A DNA stretch of 64,000 nt, from positions 119,335,812 through 119,399,811 of the forward strand of contig OZ023273.1 of assembly GCA_964007475.1 (NCBI GenBank), in the 5' to 3' direction. The notes under the pieces were generated by a model. The model did no database searches and was not told where the DNA came from. It was given only the letters and a program-made list of their open reading frames with translations. Position 1 is the first letter of the stretch. Each line of letters starts with the position of its first letter. This DNA comes from Hybos culiciformis (taxonomy: Eukaryota > Arthropoda > Insecta > Diptera > Hybotidae). Below, piece by piece: positions 13,401 to 25,400 of the stretch. The position numbers and the translations under genes are program-made.

Positions 13401-16400
13401 TTATTTGTAGTCATTGTTATTTCATAGTTTAAAGCTTTAAGTATAAACTTCTTTCGGCAGTTCCTATGACTGCTTCGTGTGTTTTTTTTTTTTTCGTCGC
13501 TGCTTGGTTTTTTTTTTTAAAACTTCTATGACTGCTAGCGATCGCTTTCACCTAAAAATTATTCGCTACTGCTAGGTTAAAAAACGTCGCTGCGTACCTT
13601 GCGGTCGCTCAAAATCTATGATCGCGTCGGCGTCTGTTTGAAAGCATTAATAAATTCATTTTATTTCATGTTTATTTACATATCGTCGGTCTCGTGCAAA
13701 AAGCACGAAACTGTAAGTTTGGCCGTTTTGAACTAATATTGTACAAGAAACATAAAAAAACTAAAATATGAATATGTTCAAAGTCGAAAGTTCTCATAAA
13801 TTATCCGCAATGACTATTTCTATTTTCTCGAAAGTACCAAAACGTACTACAAAAAAAGAAAAAAAAAATTCAAAACCAATTTTCTCAAAACTATGTTTTT
13901 GCAGTTTCGTGATTTTTGCAAGAGACCGACGATGCTCACATTATTTTATATTATTGGAATAATGATTTTTTTTGTTCTTTTATTTTGATTTGTAAGGATA
14001 CTTTCACTTTTTAAGAATATCCCTTTCAAAAATTTTGAGCCTTTTGTTATTAAAAGTGTTAATAACAAACTCCAAAAATTTAAATTTATGTTCATAACAT
14101 TCGTCAGTTTCGGTGAACCAGAAATCATAATTTTGTTGCGTCCAAACAGCAATGTAATTGTATACTGTTTGTTAAAATTTTTTTTTTATAAACATTTTGA
14201 TTAAAATAGTTATCAAAAAATTTTTTTAGTTAACTTATGATAAGAATTTTATAAATTTCAATGAAGACGAAGATACTAGTTTTTGAAAAAAAAAAAAAAA
14301 ATCACAGATGCAAAAAATTGATATTAGCACATCACAACAATACATATTTAGACACATATTTTTTCATTTATTCATTATAGTTATGATTTTTCGCACAACT
14401 ACATTCGAATTTTTATAAGTTGTGTAATTTTAAAACTAAACATCCTCAAAATTGAAAAAAATTAATGAGTATTAGAGAGAATAGAAAAGCTTTTTTGTAT
14501 ACATATGTTTTGGGGGTCTGAAAAAATAGGAAAAAAAATAAAAACGATATTTTAAAAAGTTGTTTGACATAGTTACTCTATATTATACTTCCTTTATGAT
14601 ATTATGTACTTATTATACAAATAACTAACTTAAGAGGTCTCAATTTAAATTAACATTTATAAGGCTTTTTATTTAATACTTGAATACTTTCTTCACCCAG
14701 TTTTTTTTTCAGTGATTTAATTATCGAAAATTTAATTTAAACTTAATCAAATAATAATGCTCGTAGAATTATTATTATTTTTTATTTTTATTTGACTGTA
14801 ATATTTCGCCCACAATATTATATGTATGTATATTAAAAATATAAAAAGTTTCTTTATTACTGCTTGCAATTATGTATTCGAAATTCATAATTTTAATAAA
14901 AAAATTATTGCATAAGACTTTCTATAAAATATTTTTTTTCTTTAAATAGAATTAAGTTTTCCGAAATTTATGCCAAATAAGCATTTCATTCGTATAATTG
15001 AATTTTTTGTATAAAATAGTAAAAAAAAATTTAAATTCGCAATAAAAGTATTGAAATTTTCATTCAAAGAAGGTTAAGGTTTTAATTAACCGAAGAAATT
15101 TGGTTGATAAATGTTAAGCTATTGATAAATTCATAGTTTTATATGAAAATCTAACATTAAATAATTAAATTTAATTTAATTTTGATGAGTTTAAAGACAT
15201 TTAATTACAAAATAATTTTTCCCTACAACATTTTGTATTGAATTTCTTAAAAAAATAGTTCAATTTATAGTTTATAATAGGTCAAAAGTATGTAGAATCA
15301 CAAATCTGGAAACAAAGAAAAATTTATTTAGATCATATTTTGTTTCATGAACTAATTGTAATCTTTATTGTATTTTGTACGACTACAATATGTACATTAA
15401 GGGTTGTAACACTCTATCCCTATAGTCTAAATCTATACAGTTGAAAAAATTAGAATATTTTTCAGACCATAAAAATTTAAATTTTATAGGTAGGTATGAT
15501 TACATCGAAAAATATTAAAAAACTTTTAAAGAGTTTATAACTCGTTCATCAACAAAATTAAAAATTATACATATATTTTTTAACACCTAAAAAATTTATA
15601 TGTACATCTATGAAAATATTTTTTTTTATAGATATAAGTTAATAAACAAACTTGACGTCACACAATCCATATATTATTAAATACTATATATAAAACTATT
15701 TCCTTGTCATGGTATAATAAACAATGTAGTTTTTCTACTATTATTATTATTATTATTGTTTATATTCACGAATTCAAACTTCATTTTGGGCTTTTATTTA
15801 TTTTGCACAAAAATTTTGTGAAAGGTTGGAAATTGTATTTTTTTTTAAATTAAAAACATTAGAAATACCTTAAATTTGTTTTTTTGTTAGAAAGCACTTA
15901 AAAGAAAAATTTAGGAAATTGCACTTTATTTTTATTTCTGTGTGTGTCATGTTCAATTTGAATATATCTACAAAGGGGGAAAATTGTAATAAACGTTGGT
16001 GTAAATATTTGTAATAATAAAAATAAAAAAAATGTATTAAACAATGTTTTTGTAATATACTTAATCTGGAAGATAATTTGGGTTACATCGTTTTATATCA
16101 AACATTCAACCAATTAAATACTATACTATCAATATAAATATAAACTTAAAAATATTTTACTTAATATTTTGAGCTAGGAAAAATAGTATATACTTAAGCT
16201 TTTATAGCAAGTTTTCGGTACAAATTGTAGACGCAATATCAATTAGTAGGTACTAAATTTGATTGATCGCTTTAAAAGTATCCTTACTTAAATACCAATA
16301 TATCTATTACCTACAATTTTTTTTGTAGATAAATGTTTTTTCCAACATACTGGTATAAAAATAAATTCCTTGATCTTGAGTAGGTATGGAAAAAAAATAC

Positions 16401-19400
16401 TCAATTGAAAATTATATTCTTTGTACAAGGTCGGAAAATTATAGAAAATTTCGATGTGTGCTTTAGAATTATGCATTGTGACAGTAGAGCAAGAAATTAA
16501 AGATTCAATGCTATTATACAAAATAGTTTTTTGAAAATTTTCACGAATAGAAAGAGATTGGCGGAATATTCTGATTGTTGACAATGTTCGGTTTATGTTT
16601 AAAAATTTTTGTGGTTAATAATACTATTATTTTATTGTAAAGCAAAATAAAAATAAATAATAAAAAAATAGAAATTTTGTTAGTTTTCAAGAATTATTTT
16701 ACACCTTTCTACATTTTCTTGACTTTTCACTTGCATAGAAAAATCAAAATAAAAATAATTACCACATACAACTATCACGACAATTTTTTTTATTTTTTAT
16801 ACTAAAAGTTTTTCCCCAAAATATAATAAATTTCTGATTGTAGCACATTATAGTTTTACAATAAACCTTTTTTTTTGTATTAGATATTTAAACCAAAAAA
16901 ATTGAGCGTTAAATTAAACCATTCTACAGATTTTTCTTTACTTATTATTATTTCTTGGTCAGTAAATATAAATTATGTAATATCTTGTAATTCAAGATGC
17001 GTTTTATATTAAATAAGATATTATTATGGGTAATAAAAAAGAAAATAAAAAATAAAAAAATTGCTAATTTTTATATTTTATATATTTTTTTATATTTGTG
17101 CAAAAAATACAGTAGCAATTTGTGACTTCTTTTACGTACACATGATATTTTATGTATGGCAACATAATTATATAAACATTTTACAAAACATTTTTATAGT
17201 GAAACATATTTTCTGCTCTATCTTTTCTTAAAGATTGTATTTTATTTCATTAATGATTAATTATTTGGGTTAAATATTTATTTTATATTTAAAATAAGAT
17301 TAAAAAAAAAAAATAAAGATGTTTCAGTTAAAAAAGTATGTATGTAGTAATGTAGTAATTATAAAATTTAATAGTTTTTTTAAGCTTAATGAAAATTTAT
17401 TTTCTTATTTAATGGTTATATAATTATGTATAGGAGTATAAGTGTAATATTTCTAACAATTTAAAATATATTAAATAAAGATAAGTATAGAAAATTTGAT
17501 GTCACAAATCATTTTGAAACCAGTAAAACTGGACTTATAACATTTTCCGCTATCTATGGAAGTAAAGAAAATATTTAACAAAAAAAAAACATCCAATTTT
17601 AATGGCACCAGAAATTCATATACAGAAATTGTGGAAATTTAAGGCTATATTTACCACGTTAAATTGAATAACAAACAAAACTAGTATCTTTTTTTGTCGA
17701 TAGTAAATTCCAATTTGGAAATTAAAAAAAATTTTCCGTATAAGAAAATCCTTTCTTAAATAACATTATAAAATTGTATAATACACAAAACTTTTACTAT
17801 AATTTAATTTTTTTTTATTATTGGAATTTATATATAATTATATATTATATAAAATACTTATGATAGAGAGCCACCTAAACATCAAACTTTATAAACCTAT
17901 ACATTCTTTCAATTTATTTTGTTTTAAAGATCCGAACCGAAACTCTTTCAAGCTGATAAATGTTTAAGTGGTTGGTTCAAAAAATCATTATGCTTTTAAA
18001 TAAAATTTAACCAAAAAGTCTGGTATGAAATTGAGTTAACCCCCCCCCCCCCGCATATTTGAAGAATAACAATAATTATTAAAATTCCTAAAATTTGATA
18101 TTTTGTTGATATTTAATCTATTATCGCCAGGAATTGAAAAAGAACAAAATAAAAGTCAATTTCCGATAGAATTTTACCAATATTTTCATCATATTTTCAT
18201 AATATATTATATTGTACTTGTACATTTCATTATACATTATTGTATTAAATATAAAGATTAACATTGAATATATTTTCTAGAATCATATAATTTATAGATA
18301 TTTTTTGGGGCCCATTTACGAAATTATTGTAAATAATATGATAGATTTTTTCCGATTACTAAATTTTATTTGATTTTCCCTTAGTTCTTATTTAATTATT
18401 TTAACACGTCTATATGTTTTTCTGTTTGTAACCTAATTATAAACCTAATGACGTCATTTGCAAAGAAAATTCATAATAATTGAATTCAAAAAGGTAAATG
18501 AACTGTTTAAAATATATACGTATATTATTATACATATACATAATATAAACAAATTGATTGTAGTAGGTCTAAGTCAAGGTTCAAATAACGATAAATCAAT
18601 TTAGTTATATGAATGCGCTATATAACCGTTTAAAAAAAAAACGTATATAAACATAAACATAAACTCAATTAATTATGTTTATAATATTATGTATATTATT
18701 ATAAAAAAAAAAAACTTTTTTTTTTCTTCATTTTGCATAAATTATGTAAATGATACAGATTTATGGTTTTTATATATACTAATATATATGTATTATAAAT
18801 ATTTTCTTCTTTTATAATAATAATAATAATAATATTATGATAATGTGCAATGGTGATAATTACCTGTTTTACCATTATGTAATCTTTTGAACCATAAACC
18901 AAATGCAGTGGAACACGAATATTTCTTAAATTATATTCTGCTGGCATTTTTCTTCGATATTTGTTATAATTTTTTTGTTTTGATCCGTAATCAAATTGTT
19001 GAAATTTTCCTGTAAGTTTTGAAATAAGTTTTATTAAGTTGAAAAATAAAAATAAAGAAAGTGAAAAAAAATATTAATAATAATAAATTACTTAATTGAA
19101 AGTAAAAGCAGATATAGTATAAGAAAAAAAAAATGTTTATGTTGGAATTTTATGTAAATGTTAGAGGAAAAATTATTTAATTTTTTTTTTAAAGGAGGTT
19201 AAGGTTGGCGAATTAACATTATTTTTATGTAGCTATATGTACGCTTTATTTTTTGGCAAAATACTTAATTCAATTTTGGCGCCAAATCATATGTATCATA
19301 TAAATTGAGTTCACTTGTTTTCAAAAAAGGAGCAATTATCTACACCTGATATTATATCAAGGAATTTTATTGTAAATATCTTTTATTCATTGTTTTTTTT

Positions 19401-22400
19401 TCATTGAAATTTTGATTTTTAGAGAATTAGGTGCGCTATTGGTACCTTACGATATCTTAAGAAAACTTTTGAGTTAATTATACATTAATTCATAATATTT
19501 AAATTGTTCAATCAAATCGCAGGTTTGAGTAAGCTATAGAGTTTAAAGTTTTAAAAAAGAAATTATCAAATAAAAATATGAACGAACATTGATAATTTTT
19601 GCAATAATTTAATAAATCTGTCATTTAAACATAATGCTTTCGAGATAATCAATCCCATTAATTAACATAATAATGTTAACAATTCTATGATTAAATTTCA
19701 TATTAATATAAAATTAGTAAAAATTTTGAAATTTTATAATATGCCAATTAGTTAATTTATGTATAATGAAAACATTAATCTTCCCTATATTTGAATATTA
19801 TTTAATAATTATTGCAAATAAAAAGAATAAACAAATCTATTTTAAATTGATTTATTTTGATTTTCAAGGACATTTAAATTGAATTGTTGATTAGTTAAAG
19901 TGTAGCGTTTAATAACCTTATAATGTTTTGCAACACTTTTAAGATGTATCGCAACATGATTTTTGATAGTTATAAGCTTCACATAAAAATTAAAAGATTG
20001 ATGGAAGAGAACGAGGCTTACATAGTATAGGTGTACAATTATTTTAACATTATTTTAACTATAAAAGGTAGACACTAGGATATTTCACAATTCCTTCATA
20101 AGAATATATAGTATATATGTCATTTAGAATATTATTCGTAATCATAAACTTATTTGAATATTATGGATTATTTTTTAAAAACGCAAATTCTAAAGATATT
20201 TACAGTATCTTAAGACATAATTATCTTAATCAGAATATATGCACTCGATGAGGAAATAAATTTAAATTTTTTTTCTGATAGAAATAGGAAACATATAATT
20301 ATTTATATACACAATATTTATATGATTAAGTTATTGATTGGTAAGGTGATTTAATTTAATTTAAGAATTTCATTAATTTTAAGAAACAAAAAAAATAATT
20401 TAATCATGATCTTATGTAATTTTCGGTTTTTCTAAATCTAATTTCCTAGAAGATGACCTTAAAAATTTTCTACCATAATTCTTCAATTAAACAAAAAAAT
20501 ATTCTTTTAGAAATTTTTAATAATATGACTATCGGATATTCCGGAAATTATAATAACTTTACATCAGAGACAGAACATTTCAATATATCTTTAACAGTTT
20601 TTGAAAAAAATAAAAAAATAAAATAAATTTAAAAAAAACCGATTGCAAAATTAACATCCATTAATGGAATTAAAATGTAAATTTAAACAACTTTATATAA
20701 TAAACTGTTAATATTTTCTTAAGATGATGGCAAATATCAACAATATTTTCAAGGTCCTTAAAGTATATTTTAACAATTATAATTGTGATTATATATTATT
20801 ATTATAGTTAAGTATTGATCGTGCTTTAAAAAAAAATAACGTAATACAGTTTTCAATAGTATGCTCAGAAGTATGTATAAATGATACAACAATACAACAT
20901 GTGTACAAATAAAAATACATAAATTTACATGCTAATATTATTATTGATTCGATTATTGAGAAACAAACGTGGATGTTTTGTTATTTGTTATTTTATTCGC
21001 ACAACATAAGAATCTTGAGTATTTATTTATTTTTTCTTTTAAGATTGAATATCCAAAATCATAATATATTTTCTGACAAATTTGTAGTATGTACTAGTAA
21101 CTTAAGCACTCCATTGCCAAAGTTATTTTCTCGAATTCTTACCAGATTGTATTAGTTGTCCGAAATGAAGTAATTGTTTTGCCGATATTCCAGCGGGAGT
21201 TGTTTCAAATATTTTCGGTAGAATACTCTGCAAAATAATAATTTATTTCAAATATTCAAAATTACGAACAATAAAATTTTTATTTACCCTGTCTAACTCG
21301 TAGTCACTGAATCCAACTATTAAATATATTGACATTATACACAAACTTTGTAGTGGAACTGTTGGACCACATAATAAATGACCCCCAAGTTGGTTCATAG
21401 CATTTGATGGCAGAATTTCATTTAAATTTAACTTTTTTAATAATGCCTTAAATTAAGTGTAAATAATTAATTAAATTCTTTATTTATTTAATGAATTCAA
21501 AGTTTATAATATAAAAAAATTATTAAGTTTATAATTTGAGTTTAAACAAATACTTATTAAACTAAAACTGAAAAGCTCTTATTTTACTTTTAAATTTACT
21601 GACAATTACTTAATCATCAACTTCTAAGTTCATTAAGTGAGTTAACAAGGTAACACCAATTAACATAAATAGAATTTATAATTTTAAAAGATTCAAGTGA
21701 AAATATTAAGAACGTGTAACGACATTAAATTAAGTTCTTGAAAAACTAAAATGTATAAAATGAAAATAAATATTTATGTGAAAATAATTTGATATAAAAG
21801 AATAATTTATAAAATTATATGATTTACCTCAATTTCATCACTTCTTGACGCCATTATTCTTAGAGGTGGACTTTCTAAGTGACCCAAAAACGATACTGGA
21901 GCTAAAAATGTAGCCATTGCTATCTTATCATTGTATTCAGGTTTTTGAGCTAACATTACCATACAAACAGTGGAACCTTGTGAATGTCCAACATAAAAAA
22001 TTTTTGAGTTTTTGGTTTTTTCTAAAATAAAATCAATCACAGCCGGTAAATCATATACACCTAAAAGATAAGAATATTATGTTAGTGAATAACAAAAACA
22101 ATGTAGCTCTATTTATTGACGTAGCAACGTATTGATGTCAATAATGCTAGAACTATGAGGCTAATCATTAGTATAGCTCACCAATTTCATGCCAACTAAA
22201 ATCCCAAAATTCTGCTGAACTGGAATCATAATCGCGATGTCTTTTTGACCATGTTGTACCACGTGCACTTGGTAACCAAACATCGAATCCCTCATCGTGT
22301 AAAATACTCGCTAAAGCTTTTCCTCTACCAGGCAAAGCAAAGTCAGCAGCACTTCCTATAATTCCGTGCATTAAAACAAAAGCATGTGCAGATTGATTTT

Positions 22401-25400
22401 TGGCATTTAATGCATCCTCTTTCAATGTCTGATTTTTTGGGGGAATACGATGTAAAGTTAAATAATATCCATCTTCAGTTATTACTGAAAATAAATTATT
22501 TATTACATTTTTTTTTAATTAACAAACTTGTGCTGCTAGTAGAACAAAATTTTTTTTCACAATTCTGAATTCAGAATATTTGTTTAAACATTTATGATTT
22601 TTTAATGAAAATATGAAAGTGTCGTACACGAGATTTATTTTTCAATTTTTGATGATCATAATATTAAGAACCAAATATCGCCTGCTAAGAAATGAAACAA
22701 CGTATAATGAAAAGTATAGTTTCGAGTAATTTGAATTTAAAGATTTGAAAATTAAAAAAAACGTATGAAAAAATATCAAGTAGCGTACAATTTTCATCTA
22801 AAAAACACATTTTAATCAACATTAAGAATATTGCAAAATAGTTGTACTTATAAAATCGAGTACGAGGAATCGAATGGTGCTATTGTCAAATAATGACGTA
22901 TAAATGTCATACGTTGTTTCTTTTCTCTGCAGGCGATATTATATAGTTAAGATCAATTTTCATTATATATGGTACTATCACGTTTTGTTCCCGTAAAATT
23001 GTTATCCATAATGCATTTAGACTTTTTTATTTTAAATTTAACTACAGATTTGAGCAAACTGTGAATAAAAACTTAACAAATTAATGATAATTACGAGAAG
23101 ACCAAGAATTAAATTGTAAAAAGGGCCGCTAAATTCCAGATAGCCGCTACCTAACTTATTTTAAAGCATGAACTTATTTTCAAGGCATAATTTGACAATT
23201 ATATTTAAATGCTTTTAGTATAATTATTTATTATTAATTATTATTTTTAAAATGTCAATACATATCAATTATTTATTTATATAAAAATTTTGATGAAATT
23301 CCTATTTCAAAAAAAGAATTTATAATTATTATATTTCTTTTAATTATCTAGATAAAAGTTATAGTGGTTTTAACGCACCTTTTTTATGGCATTTTAGAAT
23401 TTTAAGTGTTTTGGTAATTTAATGCGTGAGTATCGAAAAAACAATTATTATTGTTTATTTTTAATTTACAAAAATTAATTTACATTTTATTGTTTGTCTC
23501 ATAAAAATAATTTATTTTTGTTCTTTATTTTTTTTTGTTAATTTTTTCGGACATTCTTGTTGATGATAAAAACGATTTAAAATTTTAGTGAATTTGTTGA
23601 TGGGTAAGATGTATGAATTTCTTTTGTAGTTGTGCCGATTTGAAAATGCTATAATATCCAAATTTTTATTTATATAATGTAAAATGTTTATAGAGTTTTT
23701 GTGAGTTTAAATGAATTGGCTTAGGAAATATTTAAAAACTTCTAATATGAAATGATCCAATGATTTTTAATTACAAGTACCAAAATAAATAAGGAGAAAG
23801 AATCACCCATAATTTCATTATTAACTGGCTCTATTAAGTTTTCCGACCAAAGTGGTCCAACTAAGTGAAAAAAGAAAATTATGTAAATAAAATTTCTTTA
23901 TTCATTTGATTGCCTATAAAATAAAACTTTTAATCCAATTAAAATTGTGTATCTTTCTGTTCAACGTAATTTTAATTAATAAACTTTACTTGAAATCATA
24001 ACCCAGTCAGTTTAAATTTAAAAATAGATTGGCCGATTGTTAATTTTTTTTGCATGTATGTGTTGTAAAGAAAAATGAAAAAAGGGAACTATTATGTATA
24101 GTAAAATCATATTAAGCATTTATAAAGTTTTTATCATCTCCTTCTTTTTTTTTTTTTTTTAGAACTCAAAGAGAAATAACATATTATCTAAACATAACTT
24201 TTTAATTACCTATTTCATGCCCTAAATAATTTATTACTATATTATTATCATAATATTTAATGCACCATCCGCCTCCAATTATTTTACACTTTCAGTTTGT
24301 TGTCTCGTAATATTTAAAATAGTTATGTGCATTACAATTCGTTTGAAAATATATAAAGTATATATGTATATAAAAAAAATTGGGCGGAAATAGAGAGTTT
24401 TTTACTTGTGGCGGAAACTTTTAACTATAATTGAACGTTATATATAGATTTTGATCATATAATTATAGTTATTATATAGTTATTAGAGTTAAATAAACAA
24501 ATCTTAACATAACAATATTAAAATGCATAATTGCATAAAATTTAATATTATTTTATATTAAAAAAAATTTTTTTTTTGTGCAGGAGCATTAATAATCGAC
24601 TTTTAACTTAACTCAAAAACTTATAATAAGGTCACTTAAGGCTTGTAAATTTCAGAAATGATAATGATTCGTTCGTGATAAAGTTCGTGATAAAGTTCGA
24701 TCTGTAACTGTAACCAACGAATATATAACACACCATAAAAATAAAATACCAAGTAGAGGATCAAGTGATAGAAGCTAGAATGTAAAATAAACAATGTTTG
24801 CTTTATTTTTCAATCGTCAGAAAAAAATTAGAAAAAACAATGCATTTAATAATTTGATTCAATAATGATGCGAACTTTGATTTAAAAACTATAAAATTAA
24901 AATATAATTTATTTTATTTTAATTATGACAAGTAAATTAGTATTAAAAAAAATTCTAGATAAGTTTAAGTTATTAAATAGATATTTTTGTTATTTTTCCT
25001 TTTCTAAAAACTCATATAAATTGTTATGTACTAATTAATACCGAATCAGAGTCAAATGCAGAAAATGCAAACATATAGTTACAGTGTAAAACATTTGGTT
25101 TTTATTGTCTCGTCAATTCAAAATTGTTAAGTGTATTTGCTGACTAGAAGGTTTCTGAAATCAGGCCCGCCGCGTGCAAGTGAGCAACCCTTGTGCAATT
25201 TTAAAAATATCCGCCCTTTCAACTGAGTCAAAAATATTTAAAGAAAAAGAAATTTTGTAAATTATTATTTAACATAATTTTATTGCATTTTTATACTAAT
25301 TCTAATTAAACAAAAAAATTACAAAATTTTCGCCCGTCTGGGTTTTAAAGCAACAAAAGTTTCTATTAAACGAACGCATATCTAAAGTGTCCATAATAGA

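Larger units (their letters stand above)
6056..13636. mobile_element. Non-autonomous hAT-like transposon, interrupted by an LTR retrotransposon
   Basis: The TIRs are 20 bp with one mismatch: CAGACTCCGACGCGATCATA at 6056-6075, and the inverse (with G for T at position 6) at 13617-13636. The exact 8-bp duplication TTTGAAAG flanks them. TIR start CAG plus an 8-bp duplication points to the hAT superfamily. Removing the inserted retrotransposon and its 5-bp duplication leaves about 2.56 kb with no transposase, so it would need one in trans. Subterminal DNA is rich in GCAGCGA/CGTCGCTG motifs on both sides, plausible transposase-binding repeats. The interior holds 126-bp direct repeats, roughly 100-bp tandem units, the 12-bp GC-rich minisatellite and a long hairpin. 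The element sits inside lipase intron 6. Confidence 0.8.
5772..14599. mobile_element. Outer inverted-repeat element (TA-flanked), carrying the nested insertions
   Basis: Both ends are inverted copies: TCATAAAGGAAGTATAA starts at 5772, and its reverse complement ends at 14599. TA dinucleotides flank both sides (5770-5771 and 14600-14601), as for Tc1/mariner-type elements. Similarity continues inward to a shared TCAGACCCCCAA block (about 5847-5858 on the left; its inverse near 14510-14520). Without the hAT insertion the element would be about 1.24 kb. Just outside the ends, an imperfect direct repeat of about 28 bp (ATTATG, then TACT-ATTATACAAAT) occurs at about 5738-5766 and 14601-14627, so a longer duplication is an alternative to TA. 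No transposase is recognisable. Confidence 0.6.

Noticed and set aside
16288..16584. 98-codon minus-strand frame in lipase intron 6
   Set aside because: No splice sites consistent with the lipase, no known motif, and exons 7 and 8 already complete the protein.
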